A stretch of DNA of 64,000 nt from positions 620,001 through 684,000 of the forward strand of contig CANLPZ010000001.1 in the NCBI GenBank assembly GCA_947493145.1, read 5' to 3'. Position 1 is the first letter of the stretch. Every line of letters starts with the position of its first letter. A program made the position numbers and the translations under genes. Origin of the DNA: an uncultured Paracoccaceae bacterium. GTDB lineage: Bacteria > Pseudomonadota > Alphaproteobacteria > Rhodobacterales > Rhodobacteraceae. Below the pieces are notes generated by a model. It made no database searches. It had not been told where the DNA came from and saw nothing but the letters and a program-made list of their open reading frames with translations. This document shows positions 1-9,765 of the stretch, one piece after another.

Positions 1-881
1 TGCCGGAAAACGAGTTATCCGAAGCGATCGAACGCATCCGCACACCTGAACCGGCGGCCCCTGTTGCACAGGAACAAACGCCGACACTGTCCGCAACAGG
101 TGATCACAACGGTGTTGTTCTCGCCGTTCATGGCTTGGCCGGTGGGACCGGTGCGACGACACTTGCCTCCAACATCGCATGGGAATTGGCGACAATCGCG
201 AAGGGTGAAAACCCAAGAGTTTGCATTCTCGATTTCGACCTACAATTCGGATCGATTTCAACCTATCTAGACCTGCCGCGTCGCGAGACCGTTTACGAAT
301 TATTGTCTGACACCGAATCGATGGACAGCGACAGCTTTATGCAAGTTCTGCTGCCCTTTAATGACAAAGTTCATGTCATGACAGCCCCATTTGATTTGTT
401 ACCTCTGGACATCATTGGGCCAGAAGACATCGAACGGGTGATCGAAGCGGCACGGACGAATTTTGACTATGTCATTATCGATATGCCAACCACATTGGTC
501 GCGTGGACAGAAACTGTTTTGACCAACGCACATGTGTATTTCGCAAATGTTGAACTTGATATGCGATCTGCCCAAAACGCGTTACGTTTGAAAAAGGCGC
601 TTCAGGCCGAAGATTTGCCATTTGAAAAATTACGGTTTGTTTTGAACCGCGCGCCGAAATTCACCGATTTGAACGGGAAATCACGCATCAAACGAATGGC
701 GGAAAGTCTTGGAATTTCTATCGAAGTTTTGATGCCAGATGGCGGCAAACAAGTGGCCCAAGCAGACGATCACGGTTTGCCCCTTGCGTTGAGCGCGGCA
801 AAAAATCCGTTGCGCAAAGAAATCCGTAAGCTTGCCAAATCGGTCCATGAACTAAACCAATCTGAAGCCACTGGTGATTAA
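1..881 (+). CDS. cpaE: CpaE/TadZ-like pilus assembly ATPase, 5' end cut by window
   Basis: The reading frame is open from base 3, so the start lies before the window. The visible part is a MinD/ParA-type ATPase: a deviant Walker A (GLAGGTGATT, bases about 133-162), an aspartate-rich stretch after strand 2 (CILDFDLQFGS) and a Walker B-like IIDMPTT. CpaE/TadZ proteins localise the Tad (Flp) pilus machine to the cell pole; they normally carry an N-terminal receiver-like domain, which would be upstream of the window. The assignment as CpaE rather than a generic MinD protein rests on cpaF, tadB and tadC following directly, with only 11 bases before cpaF. Confidence 0.9.
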   Translation, partial: PENELSEAIERIRTPEPAAPVAQEQTPTLSATGDHNGVVLAVHGLAGGTGATTLASNIAWELATIAKGENPRVCILDFDLQFGSISTYLDLPRRETVYELLSDTESMDSDSFMQVLLPFNDKVHVMTAPFDLLPLDIIGPEDIERVIEAARTNFDYVIIDMPTTLVAWTETVLTNAHVYFANVELDMRSAQNALRLKKALQAEDLPFEKLRFVLNRAPKFTDLNGKSRIKRMAESLGISIEVLMPDGGKQVAQADDHGLPLALSAAKNPLRKEIRKLAKSVHELNQSEATGD

Positions 882-892
882 GGGGGAAGACG

Positions 893-2356
893 ATGTTTTC
901 ACGATACAAAAAACCTTCTGAGGGCGAAGCAAAGCCGGTAAAGGCCGCGCCAACAGCCGCAGCACCAGAAAAAGCCGCGGCGCCCCAAAAGGCTCCTGCG
1001 GCTCAAGCGCCGAAAAAATCGTTGATGAAAGACATGCCATCGAAATTGGCGGCCGCGTCTGCACCTGACAAGGAACAAAAACGCAAACAGCGTCTTGGTG
1101 AAATTAAGCTAGAATTACACCGTGCACTTTTGGACAATTTGAATTTGTCCGCCTTGGATCAAGCGACGGAAAAAGATTTACGCGCTGAAATCGTCGCGAT
1201 TTCTGGCGAAACATTGGAAGACATGGGCGTCGTTCTGAACCGTGATGAACGGGCGGCCCTGAACCAAGAGCTGTATGACGAGGTCAAGGGACTTGGACCG
1301 TTAGAAGCGTTGCTTCAAGACGAAAGCGTCAACGATATCTTGGTGAATGGACCCAAACGCATTTTTGTTGAACGCGCGGGTAAATTGGAACTGACCGACA
1401 TCACCTTTAAGGATGAAAAGCATCTGTTGCGGATCATCGACAAAATCGTGTCTGCAGTGGGTCGCCGTGTCGATGAATCAAACCCATATGTGGATGCGCG
1501 TTTGGCCGATGGGTCGCGTTTCAACGCCATGGTTCCGCCAATCGCGGTTGATGGATCTTTGGTGTCTATCCGTAAGTTTAAAAAGGACAAACTGGGCATC
1601 AGCGACCTTGTAAACTTTGGTGCATTTACCGAAGAAATGGCCGCTTATTTGCAGGCGGCCGTTGCCACACGTTTGAACATCATTGTGTCAGGCGGTACCG
1701 GTTCAGGTAAAACAACAACATTGAACGCGCTGTCGTCTTTTATCGATAACGCTGAACGTATTCTAACGATCGAGGATACGGCGGAACTTCAATTGCAACA
1801 GGTTCACGTCGGACGGATGGAAAGCCGCCCGCCAAACGTTGAAGGCAAAGGCGAAGTTTCCCCACGCGACTGTTTGAAAAACGCCCTTCGTATGCGTCCG
1901 GACCGGATCATCGTGGGTGAAACACGTGGCGAAGAAGTTATCGACATGCTTCAGGCGATGAACACAGGTCACGATGGATCAATGACAACGATCCACGCCA
2001 ACAGTGCGCGCGATGGTGTGTCGCGTTTGGAAAACATGATTGCCATGGCCGGTATCGAAATGCCGATCAAGGCGGTCCGGTCCCAGATTTCATCAGCGGT
2101 GAACCTGATTGTTCAGGCGTCGCGTTTGCAAGATGGTTCACGTCGCATGACGTCGATAACTGAAATTACAGGGATGGAAGGCGATGTGATTTCGATGCAA
2201 GAAATCTTTCGGTTTCAACGGGTGGGTCTGACACCCGACAACAAAATCATTGGCCACTTCACCGGTACCGGTGTTCGTAGCCATTTTTCAGAGCGTTTTA
2301 AATTGTGGGGTTATGATTTGCCGGCGCATATCTTTGAACCCGTGGTGGCGGAGTAA
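893..2356 (+). CDS. cpaF: Tad pilus assembly ATPase CpaF/TadA
   Basis: Secretion-type hexameric ATPase that powers assembly, and in Tad systems also retraction, of Flp pili. Residues 1-60 are an Ala/Lys/Pro-rich tail. The ATPase core shows Walker A GGTGSGKT at 267-274, an Asp box ([10 protein letters not shown]), a Walker B region ([12 protein letters not shown]) and a His box ([12 protein letters not shown]). At 487 residues it has the usual family length. The ATG at 893 follows an AGGGGGAAG ribosome site. It sits between cpaE and tadB in one operon, and the protein is expected in the cytoplasm at the inner-membrane platform. Confidence 0.97.
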   Translation: MFSRYKKPSEGEAKPVKAAPTAAAPEKAAAPQKAPAAQAPKKSLMKDMPSKLAAASAPDKEQKRKQRLGEIKLELHRALLDNLNLSALDQATEKDLRAEIVAISGETLEDMGVVLNRDERAALNQELYDEVKGLGPLEALLQDESVNDILVNGPKRIFVERAGKLELTDITFKDEKHLLRIIDKIVSAVGRRVDESNPYVDARLADGSRFNAMVPPIAVDGSLVSIRKFKKDKLGISDLVNFGAFTEEMAAYLQAAVATRLNIIVSGGTGSGKTTTLNALSSFIDNAERILTIEDTAELQLQQVHVGRMESRPPNVEGKGEVSPRDCLKNALRMRPDRIIVGETRGEEVIDMLQAMNTGHDGSMTTIHANSARDGVSRLENMIAMAGIEMPIKAVRSQISSAVNLIVQASRLQDGSRRMTSITEITGMEGDVISMQEIFRFQRVGLTPDNKIIGHFTGTGVRSHFSERFKLWGYDLPAHIFEPVVAE

Positions 2357-2361
2357 AGAAC

Positions 2362-3330
2362 ATGCAAATTGGCGTCGAACCTATCATTTATGGCTTAATC
2401 TTCATTGCCGTTTTGTTGTTGGTCGAAGGTGTTTACCTGACTGTTTTTGGTAAATCGATCAGCCTAAACAACAAAATGAACCGCCGCTTGGACATGTTGG
2501 AAAAGGGCGGCAACCGAGAAGAAGTGATGGAAAAGCTCCGAAAGGAGATGTCCCAGCACATGGGGTCACGTGGCTTCCCACTTTATGCGCTTTTGGCGGA
2601 CAAAGCACAAAAAGCCAATATCGCGTTTACCCCAACCCAATTGATCATGATGATGGCGGCACTGTCCGTTATTTCCTTTATCGGCCTTACCATTGGCACC
2701 GGCGCAGATGCGCCTGTACGTGCGTTGGTTGCTGTGGCCTTTGGGGTCGGTGGCGTGTTCATCTGGATCAGCAACAAAGCGAAAAAACGCCTTGGCATGA
2801 TCGAAGAACAACTGCCTGACGCCGTGGAACTGATGGTGCGTTCCTTGCGTGTTGGCCACCCGTTTTCATCTGCGTTGGCCATCGTGTCAAAAGAAGTGGC
2901 CGATCCTTTGGGATCCGAAATGGGCATCATTTCGGACGAAGCCGCATATGGCCGCGATATCGGCGAAGCGCTGAAGGACATGGCAGAACGTTTGGATATG
3001 CAGGATCTTCGGTTTTTGGCCGTTGCGGTTACGATCCAACAGCAATCCGGTGGTAACTTAGCCGAAATTTTGGCCGGCCTTGCCGCCGTTATCCGGTCTC
3101 GTTTCAAATTGTTCCGCCGCGTGAAAGCGATCACAGCGGAAGCAAAATGGTCCGGTATGTTTTTGTCTGGTTTCCCATTGGTCGCCTTGATCGCGATCAA
3201 CGTGATCCAACCGAATTACTATGACGAAGTGAAAGAAACCGCAGTCTTTATTCCCGCCTGTTTGGTGGTTGCCGGTTTCTTGATTGCGAACGTGTTTGTG
3301 ATGCGCTCGCTTGTGAATATCAAAGTGTAA
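2362..3330 (+). CDS. tadB: Tad platform membrane protein TadB
   Basis: Inner-membrane platform protein of the type II secretion F family. It has one N-terminal membrane segment (about residues 5-27), a central helical pair (about 85-130), the F domain (about 150-290, with DAVELMVRSLRVGHPFSSAL) and a last hydrophobic pair near the C-terminus. TadB and TadC together form the platform on which CpaF acts. The gene begins 5 bases after cpaF and its ribosome site (GGAG) lies in the cpaF tail, which implies coupled translation. Confidence 0.95.
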   Translation: MQIGVEPIIYGLIFIAVLLLVEGVYLTVFGKSISLNNKMNRRLDMLEKGGNREEVMEKLRKEMSQHMGSRGFPLYALLADKAQKANIAFTPTQLIMMMAALSVISFIGLTIGTGADAPVRALVAVAFGVGGVFIWISNKAKKRLGMIEEQLPDAVELMVRSLRVGHPFSSALAIVSKEVADPLGSEMGIISDEAAYGRDIGEALKDMAERLDMQDLRFLAVAVTIQQQSGGNLAEILAGLAAVIRSRFKLFRRVKAITAEAKWSGMFLSGFPLVALIAINVIQPNYYDEVKETAVFIPACLVVAGFLIANVFVMRSLVNIKV

Positions 3331-3341
3331 GGGGTGAGATC

Positions 3342-4316
3342 ATGACAATTACCAAAGGATTTATCGACGCCCTGTCAAACATGGACCCATTGCTGATCAT
3401 GATCGGTTTGGGTGTCCTTGGGGCTGTATTGGTCTTGGGAGCGTTGCCCGTCATGCTGAAAAAGCAAGACGACCCATATGCAAAGCTAAAGGCGCAAGCA
3501 AAACGTTCAAATGCAGCAGATAACCAAGCTGCCAAGCTGCGAACCGACACAAAAAATGATAAGCTTGAAAAGTATTCTCATTTCTTGGAACCCCAAGACG
3601 AAGAAGAATTTTCAGCGATCAAGCTAAAACTGATTCAAGCCGGGTATCGCAGTAAAAACGCGGTCCGGACCTACCACTTTGCACAATTCGCCTTGGGCGT
3701 GGGATTGTTGGTGTTGGGTGTCGGATATTCAATCCTATCGTCGCAAACTGGCGAACCGTCCACGCAGGCGACGATCCTATCGATCCTTATTCCTGGTGTG
3801 TGCGGATATATGTTGCCCAAATACTGGGTGACCCGCCGAATGGAAGCCCGAAAAGAAGCCATTTCTGACGGTTTTCCAGACAGTTTGGATATGATGTTGG
3901 TCTGTGTTGAAGCAGGCCAATCATTGGATCAATCAATCACACGCGTCGCATCCGAATTGCAGGCGGGTTTCCCTGAATTGGCTGAGGAATATGAAATCGT
4001 ATCCCACGAAATGAAAGCCGGTAAGGAAAAGACACAAGTGTTGCGTGACATGTCAGAACGCGCAGGCAACCAAGACGTGACCAGTTTTGTGACCGTTTTG
4101 ATCCAATCAACCAGCTTTGGTACATCTATTGCCGACGCCTTGCGTGTTTACGCGGATGAAATGCGTGACAAACGCGTGATGCGCGCAGAAGAAAAGGCAA
4201 ACACCTTGCCTACGAAGATGACACTTGCCACAATGATGCTGACAGTGCCGCCGTTGCTGATCATTTTGATCGGGCCATCGGTTTACGGTATCTCTGAATC
4301 ATTGGCCAACTTCTAA
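3342..4316 (+). CDS. tadC: Tad platform membrane protein TadC
   Basis: Second T2SS-F-domain platform protein, 324 residues. It has an N-terminal membrane helix (about 18-38), a charged cytoplasmic region, a hydrophobic pair (about 110-160), the F domain starting at SDGFPDSLDMMLVCVEAGQS, and a C-terminal membrane helix (about 290-312). It starts 11 bases after tadB behind AAGGGGTGAG. TadC is the paralogous partner of TadB, and the tadB-tadC pair is diagnostic of Tad loci. Confidence 0.95.
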   Translation: MTITKGFIDALSNMDPLLIMIGLGVLGAVLVLGALPVMLKKQDDPYAKLKAQAKRSNAADNQAAKLRTDTKNDKLEKYSHFLEPQDEEEFSAIKLKLIQAGYRSKNAVRTYHFAQFALGVGLLVLGVGYSILSSQTGEPSTQATILSILIPGVCGYMLPKYWVTRRMEARKEAISDGFPDSLDMMLVCVEAGQSLDQSITRVASELQAGFPELAEEYEIVSHEMKAGKEKTQVLRDMSERAGNQDVTSFVTVLIQSTSFGTSIADALRVYADEMRDKRVMRAEEKANTLPTKMTLATMMLTVPPLLIILIGPSVYGISESLANF

Positions 4317-4338
4317 GGCCGACCTAAGGGTAGGACGC

Positions 4339-4896
4339 ATGATACAAAAATGGGTGGGGCTGCTGTGCACACTCAGCGTTTTGGCCGCTTGCGATGCAGG
4401 CGGCTTTGGCGCGTCAGATGACAGCCCCTTTGCGCCTGGATATTCAGGCGAAGCAGATATCGACGGCCTGTTGATCGGGCACCGGTTGATGGCCGCCGGT
4501 GAATACGAACTTGCACTTAAATCGTATACGCGCGCTGCCGGTGAACAAGGTTTGACCGTTGACGTGTTGTCCGCGCTTGGATCCGCCAATTTGAATCTTG
4601 GTCGATTAGGTCAGGCGGAAAAGCTTTTACGTCGTGCAATCGAAAAAGATGCTGAATTTGTCCCCGCGTGGAACAATTTAGGTGTGATTTTGGTTGAAAA
4701 GGGCAATTTTGCCGAAGCCGCACAGATATTCCGTCGCGCATTTGCACTAGACAACGGAGAAAGTGACCAAATTCGCGATAATTTACGCTTGGCGCTCGCA
4801 AAATCTGAAAATTTGAACTATACAGACCCCAATAATCATAACTTCACTTTGATGCGCAGAGGCAGCAGCGAATACCTGATCCTAAGCACGTCCTAA
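4339..4896 (+). CDS. tadD: TPR lipoprotein of the Tad locus (TadD-like)
   Basis: Exported lipoprotein of 185 residues: hydrophobic signal and lipobox L-A-A-C with the modified cysteine at 18. Three tetratricopeptide-like repeats span about residues 52-150 (AGEYELALKSYTRA; LNLGRLGQAEKLLRRAI; ILVEKGNFAEAAQIFRRA). TadD-type lipoproteins act as outer-membrane or periplasmic assembly factors (pilotins) for the Tad secretin. The gene starts 22 bases after tadC behind AAGGGTAGGA. Two TPR lipoproteins in a row are common in rhodobacterial tad loci, and which one is the true TadD cannot be decided here. Confidence 0.85.
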   Translation: MIQKWVGLLCTLSVLAACDAGGFGASDDSPFAPGYSGEADIDGLLIGHRLMAAGEYELALKSYTRAAGEQGLTVDVLSALGSANLNLGRLGQAEKLLRRAIEKDAEFVPAWNNLGVILVEKGNFAEAAQIFRRAFALDNGESDQIRDNLRLALAKSENLNYTDPNNHNFTLMRRGSSEYLILSTS

Positions 4897-4924
4897 GTGA
4901 AAACGAGCAGAAAAGGACGCAAAA

Positions 4925-5782
4925 ATGCGCCATCTTCCGATGATTGGCCTGTGTATGGCCTCTTTAGTCGCGCTTTCCGCCTGTCAAAAAGACGGCGAAG
5001 CGCAGGTGAACCGAGCCCTAAAAGACGTCAATGTAGTTGATGAAACCAACCTTAACGACGTTATGTTAACGGTCGCCGATCCGAATGAGGCCGTGTCCTA
5101 TTTCCAAAAAGCATCCGCAAATGATCCGGGTCGTACTGATTTGGAACGCGGCTTAGCTTTGTCCTTGATCCGCGCCAAACGCGCCCAAGAAAGCATTCCC
5201 GTTTGGCAAAAAATCGTCACAAGTGGCGAAGGCACGAACGAAGACCGCGTGAACCTTGCTGACGCGTATATCCGCGTCGGTGATTGGGAAACCGCCGATC
5301 AGACACTTGACCAAATTGCACCGACGTTCGAAACGTTTAAACGCTACCGTTTGGAAGCCATGGTCGCCGACAGCAACAAAGAATGGACAAAAGCCGACAG
5401 TTTTTATGAAACCGCGTTGGGTCTGACGACAAAACCGGCGGGCGTCTATAACAACTGGGGCTATTCGAAATTAACACGCGGTGATTTTGCTGACGCCGAA
5501 CGCCTGTTCGCCAATGCAATCAAAAACGATAGCAATTTGTTCACAGCGAAAAACAACCTCGTTTTGGCGCGTGGCGCGCAGCGTAAATACGACCTTCCGA
5601 TTGTGCCAATGAGCCAAGTTGAGCGCGCTCAGTTGCTTCATACAATGGCCCTGACCGCGATCAAACAAAACGACGTGGTGACTGGTAAAGGATTGCTAAA
5701 AGAAGCCATCGATACGCATCCGCAGCACTTTGAAGCGGCCGTGCGATCCTTGCGCGCGCTTGAAAACAACGTCACCAACTAA
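4925..5782 (+). CDS. second TPR lipoprotein of the Tad locus
   Basis: Lipoprotein of 285 residues with signal peptide and lipobox L-S-A-C (cysteine 20). TPR-like helices cover most of the chain, for example DPNEAVSYFQKASANDPG, GDWETADQTLDQIA and TRGDFADAERLFANAIKN. It is likely a periplasmic scaffold for pilus biogenesis, in tandem with the preceding lipoprotein. It starts 28 bases after that gene behind AAAAGGACG. Weak similarity in layout suggests the two arose by duplication, but their sequences have diverged well beyond what the eye can align. Confidence 0.82.
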   Translation: MRHLPMIGLCMASLVALSACQKDGEAQVNRALKDVNVVDETNLNDVMLTVADPNEAVSYFQKASANDPGRTDLERGLALSLIRAKRAQESIPVWQKIVTSGEGTNEDRVNLADAYIRVGDWETADQTLDQIAPTFETFKRYRLEAMVADSNKEWTKADSFYETALGLTTKPAGVYNNWGYSKLTRGDFADAERLFANAIKNDSNLFTAKNNLVLARGAQRKYDLPIVPMSQVERAQLLHTMALTAIKQNDVVTGKGLLKEAIDTHPQHFEAAVRSLRALENNVTN

Positions 5783-5786
5783 TCCT

Positions 5787-6284
5787 ATGGGACTGACGAC
5801 AGAAACGGCAATTTGGTTTTTGCCGTTCATCCTTCCGGCCTGTTTGTTTGTTGCCTTTGACGACTTGCGTGCGATGAAAATTCGCAACCTCACCGTGCTT
5901 TATATTCTCGGCGTATTTGCTGTGGTCGGCTTGGTTGCCTTTCCGTTTCAAACCTACCTTTGGCAGTGGGTTCATGTCCCCATCGCCTTGGCCGTTGGCA
6001 TTTTTCTAAATGCAGCACGTGTCATGGGCGCAGGGGATGCGAAATTTATCGCCGCCGCCTCCCCCTTTTTCGTGTTCGACGGACCGATTGACGTCTGGTT
6101 GGTGATGATCCTTTGGATCGCGGCATCGTTTGCAGGTGTGGCCACGCACCGAATGGCCAAACGAACACCCCTGCGCAAAGCAACGCCAAACTGGGAAAGC
6201 TGGGGCCAAGGAAAGCGGTACCCAATGGGCCTGACCTTAGGCCCAATGTTAGCGATTTATTTGCTTTTACCGTTTTGGTTTTAA
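5787..6284 (+). CDS. cpaA: type IV prepilin peptidase CpaA/TadV
   Basis: Short A24-family aspartic prepilin peptidase of 165 residues that would process the Flp pilin at the inner membrane. Both catalytic aspartate motifs are visible: FDDLRAMKIRN near residue 24 and GAGDAK near residue 88. Five or six hydrophobic segments fit the family. I chose the ATG at 5787, 4 bases after the upstream stop, because an earlier in-frame start would add 19 residues read from the upstream gene that do not look like the family. Its stop touches the stop of the convergent membrane-protein gene without any spacer. Confidence 0.9.
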   Translation: MGLTTETAIWFLPFILPACLFVAFDDLRAMKIRNLTVLYILGVFAVVGLVAFPFQTYLWQWVHVPIALAVGIFLNAARVMGAGDAKFIAAASPFFVFDGPIDVWLVMILWIAASFAGVATHRMAKRTPLRKATPNWESWGQGKRYPMGLTLGPMLAIYLLLPFWF

Positions 6285-7907
6285 TCAGCTTTTTGGAATT
6301 TCATACAAGGTGAACATTGGCGTTCGGTGAACCTCAGCCAATACATTGTCGCGATCTGATACAGCATCCAAAATCCGTTTCCGCATGTCTTGCGACAACG
6401 CGCAGTTGGGCACCATCAGATAATCAGCGCTGTCATACCCCGGTAAGCCGCCGTAATACCAAGGTGACCCATTTTCCAGTCGTTCGAAATCACCGAACAA
6501 CCACAAAACAGAATGCAAATCGGCGGTAAACACACGTGATCCTACGAAGCCTGCTGCCTCTAATTCATTGGAAACATAGGTATTGTACCCAACGATCCCA
6601 AGTTCGAAATCGCAGTCCGCGATCGTTTCACCCTGAAATACGGTTGGTTCAGGCCGCTTGCCCTGATCGGCAAAAGACGCCAATCCAAAACCCTCGGTCG
6701 ACAAAGCAAACCGCGCATCCAATCGTTGCGCACGCACAGGATGGTTGTACAAATCCAGATGCTGTTCGTGCGCAGGCAACATCGCCACATATCCAGCGGC
6801 TGGTGTCGTGTAATGCCTAAGCGGGCTGTACGCCATGTTCAGATAGGACGGTGCGGTTGCAGTGATCGCCATGGCTGCGATGCACCCTAAGACCCACGCC
6901 TGCGATGTGCCATTGGCAGATTTAACATCCTTCGCTGGCAAAACTGCCAAAAGAAGTATCGCTAGGATCATCAACCATTGAGGATCGTTGGCAAAGTTCT
7001 GATAGGTTACAAACACGAAACCGGGAACAAGCAGTAAGACAAGCATGCCTTCGGTTTTGCGCCCCGCGGCACGCAGCAGAACGACACTTGCAACCGCCAA
7101 TACTGTTCCAGGCAAATAGGCGGGCGACGCGAGAATTTCGGACAATGGCAAACCTGGGTTCGGCCGGACCGAGGACCCCGACACCGTCAACAAATCATTC
7201 AGATACGCCAACCAATATGTCGGGCCTGCAATCACCGTAATGACCACCGCGACCGCAAGGCCGACAACGGCCGCAACGCCAAGTGATTTGGTCCCACGGT
7301 TTAACAAAAGCCCCAAAGCAACAGGAATTGCGAATGAGACAAAATAGGTCATTTTGATCATCGCCAAGATCGCCAACATCGTGCCGATGATGATCCCGTC
7401 AACAGATGCACCACGTTCAGATTTCGGCGGGATAACCGCCACACAGATCGCAATCGCGGCCGCAGCCCATGCCCAGCGATTGTAATGCATCGATATGGAA
7501 ATGCCGGTCTTGGCTTCGCCATGGACCAACGACAAGCACAGCACCATAATCGTTGCCCCAAACAGATAGGCCAAAGGCGATGTGAAACGGGACCTTGCGA
7601 CCCAGATCACAACGGGCGAAACCGCGATCGCAATCAGGACTTGCGCCAACAACACGGCGGTTCCGATGCCCAACCCTAGTTTCGTCAAGGCGACCACTGG
7701 GGCAAACGCGAAACTCCCAATTGGTGTTGAAAAATCGAAATGCGGCCATTCACCAGCCGTCATACGCAAAATTATTTCCGCGAAATGCAACGTGTCGCCT
7801 TCGTGGCGCGCGACGTAAAGCCCGCCCTTCATCACGGCGGCTCCGCCTAAAATTACAATAAATATTGCTAAAAAGCCCGCAAATTTGCCGGTGTTTACGC
7901 GCGCCAT
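6285..7907 (-). CDS. polytopic membrane protein, possibly GT-C-type glycosyltransferase
   Basis: A 540-residue protein with about ten or eleven hydrophobic segments over residues 8-370 and a soluble C-terminal part of about 150 residues. The first periplasmic loop contains acidic residues (ARHEGDTLHFAE) placed as the catalytic aspartate is in GT-C glycosyltransferases that use lipid-linked sugars. I recognise no specific family. ATG at 7907 follows GAGG. It is convergent with cpaA with no gap, so a role in modifying pilus or surface material is possible but is inference from position only. Confidence 0.6.
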   Translation of the reverse strand: MARVNTGKFAGFLAIFIVILGGAAVMKGGLYVARHEGDTLHFAEIILRMTAGEWPHFDFSTPIGSFAFAPVVALTKLGLGIGTAVLLAQVLIAIAVSPVVIWVARSRFTSPLAYLFGATIMVLCLSLVHGEAKTGISISMHYNRWAWAAAAIAICVAVIPPKSERGASVDGIIIGTMLAILAMIKMTYFVSFAIPVALGLLLNRGTKSLGVAAVVGLAVAVVITVIAGPTYWLAYLNDLLTVSGSSVRPNPGLPLSEILASPAYLPGTVLAVASVVLLRAAGRKTEGMLVLLLVPGFVFVTYQNFANDPQWLMILAILLLAVLPAKDVKSANGTSQAWVLGCIAAMAITATAPSYLNMAYSPLRHYTTPAAGYVAMLPAHEQHLDLYNHPVRAQRLDARFALSTEGFGLASFADQGKRPEPTVFQGETIADCDFELGIVGYNTYVSNELEAAGFVGSRVFTADLHSVLWLFGDFERLENGSPWYYGGLPGYDSADYLMVPNCALSQDMRKRILDAVSDRDNVLAEVHRTPMFTLYEIPKS

Positions 7908-8056
7908 GCTGTCCTCAATTCATTTTTTGGCAACACTAGACGCCGAAGCTGCGTTCTTGCCAAGTCCAATGTGGTTTTTTGTGTCCAAAGCATGGTTCCT
8001 GCGGTAGATTAACCACAAATCAAGAACAATGAACCTGACAAGACAGGGGCAGCCAT

Positions 8057-9367
8057 ATGAATATGGAAACACCATCCGTCACCGCGCCACCCGCGCCGAA
8101 ATCCATGTCGCAGATGCAATTGCCGACGGCAATGATGCGTGACATTTTGCTAAAAACGATTTTCCGGCGGAACCTTGAAATCGTGTCTGAAATCGCGCGG
8201 GTTATTTGTCTTCCCATCCCTGTGACACAGGAATTGGTCGATTTGGCACGCAGCCAAAAGTTATTGGAAGCGACAGGGACCATGGCCGCCGGATCAAGCG
8301 GCGAAATGGGGTATCAGCTGACCGACGCTGGAAAAGCGCGCACCATTGATGCGCTGGCGCAATCAGAATATTTTGGCGCAATGCCGGTGCCCTTGGATGT
8401 GTACCGTGAACAGGTGAAACGCCAATCCATCCGTAACATCCATGTGTCACGCGAACAGCTGACATCGGCAATGGGTCATTTGATCTTGCCCCCTGATCTG
8501 TTGGACCAACTTGGCCCCGCGGTTGGTGCCGGACGATCGATCCTGATGTATGGCCCCCCAGGGAATGGTAAGTCATCGATTTCCAACGGTATTCGCGATG
8601 CGTTGGGCGATAAAATTTATGTCCCACGGGCGATTGAATATACCGGACAGGTGATTACGGTTTATGACCCAATTGTCCATTCCGCCGCCGAAGAGGACCT
8701 CGACGATCCAAACTCTTTGCGCCGGACCTCTGGCCGCTATGACACCCGTTACGTAAAATGCGAACGTCCAACAGTGATCACCGGCGGTGAATTGTCCCTG
8801 TCGATGCTGGATTTGGTCTATAACCCAACGGCGCGGACCTATCAGGCGCCTTTGCAGCTTAAATCCACAGGTGGCATTTTCATTGTGGACGATTTGGGCC
8901 GACAGGAAGAACCGCCACAGTCATTGGTCAACCGCTGGATTGTTCCGCTGGAGGAAAGCAAAGATATCCTTGCCCTGCAATCAGGCGAAAAATTCGAAGT
9001 GCCGTTTGACACGTTGGTCATCTTTTCAACCAACTTCCACCCGAACGAAATCTTCGATAAAGCGGCGTTGCGGCGGATTTTCTATAAAATCAAAATCGAC
9101 GGCCCATCACAGGAAGATTTCCTGAAGATTTTTGCCATGATGGCCCGCAAACGCAAAGTTCCATTGGACGAACGTGCATTGGTCCATCTGTTGAAAAAGA
9201 AATACCCAACGATCAACAACGAATTTGCGAACTACCAACCGATCTTTTTGCTCGATCAGATGATTTCGATCTGTGAATTCGAAGGCATCCCTTATCAGAT
9301 GACCCCCGACCTGATCGATCGTGCATGGGCGAACATGTTCGTTAAGGAAGAAAAAATCGTTCACTAA
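8057..9367 (+). CDS. AAA+ ATPase with N-terminal helical region
   Basis: Soluble 436-residue AAA+ ATPase. Residues 25-105 look like a winged-helix region (TQELVDLARSQKLLEATG, then GYQLTDAGKARTIDAL). The ATPase domain has Walker A GPPGNGKS (166-173), Walker B FIVDDL (275-280), a sensor 1 asparagine in FSTNF (about 323-327) and a likely arginine-finger region ALRRIFYK. Homologues with this N-terminus occur in many proteobacteria, often without known function. The first ATG lies behind AGGGGC. It is 5 bases upstream of a small unknown gene that must be co-transcribed. A link to the nearby pilus locus is only a proximity argument. Confidence 0.75.
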   Translation: MNMETPSVTAPPAPKSMSQMQLPTAMMRDILLKTIFRRNLEIVSEIARVICLPIPVTQELVDLARSQKLLEATGTMAAGSSGEMGYQLTDAGKARTIDALAQSEYFGAMPVPLDVYREQVKRQSIRNIHVSREQLTSAMGHLILPPDLLDQLGPAVGAGRSILMYGPPGNGKSSISNGIRDALGDKIYVPRAIEYTGQVITVYDPIVHSAAEEDLDDPNSLRRTSGRYDTRYVKCERPTVITGGELSLSMLDLVYNPTARTYQAPLQLKSTGGIFIVDDLGRQEEPPQSLVNRWIVPLEESKDILALQSGEKFEVPFDTLVIFSTNFHPNEIFDKAALRRIFYKIKIDGPSQEDFLKIFAMMARKRKVPLDERALVHLLKKKYPTINNEFANYQPIFLLDQMISICEFEGIPYQMTPDLIDRAWANMFVKEEKIVH

Positions 9368-9372
9368 CAATT

Positions 9373-9765
9373 ATGTACATTCGATTCATCCATGACGTAT
9401 CAATAGAAAGCATGCATGCAAAAGCAGGAATTTTTCACGCCTCTGAAATTCTATTGGAAAACGAATTCACGCCGGACGCGGTGCGTCACGAGGTCCAAAA
9501 AATTAGGCAATGGTTCAACGATTTTCTTGATCGGCCTAATTCATTTTCTAGGTCAAAATCAAAGGCTCAATGGAAGGACACGAAAGGCTTAAGTTGGTTT
9601 AAGCCATCTGCGAAAGATCACATCGAAAAATCTTATGCGCTAAAACGTATTTTAGATTCTAACGGTGTGCCAATAACAGTATTGCGTACAAAACGGCTAG
9701 GTTATGTAGTTTACGAGGACGAATTTCAGATCGTGGCTGAACCTTTTTCCGATACCAATTGCTAG
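9373..9765 (+). CDS. conserved small protein of unknown function
   Basis: A 130-residue soluble protein beginning MYIRFIHDVS. Charged helical segments (HEVQKIRQWFNDFLDRPNSF) and a C-terminal beta-rich part (ITVLRTKRLGYVVYEDEFQ) are visible. I recall proteins of this build, with the WFNDNL-type and GYVVYEDE-type motifs, as a conserved uncharacterised family in proteobacteria; no function is known to me. It begins 5 bases after the AAA+ ATPase gene, so the two are probably one transcript. The coding stretch looks more A+T-rich than its neighbour. Confidence 0.7.
   Translation: MYIRFIHDVSIESMHAKAGIFHASEILLENEFTPDAVRHEVQKIRQWFNDFLDRPNSFSRSKSKAQWKDTKGLSWFKPSAKDHIEKSYALKRILDSNGVPITVLRTKRLGYVVYEDEFQIVAEPFSDTNC

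Noticed and set aside
2583-3200. Long antisense frame (205 residues) inside tadB
   Set aside because: It has no family match and is the shadow of an intact gene; the sense frame carries all conserved features.
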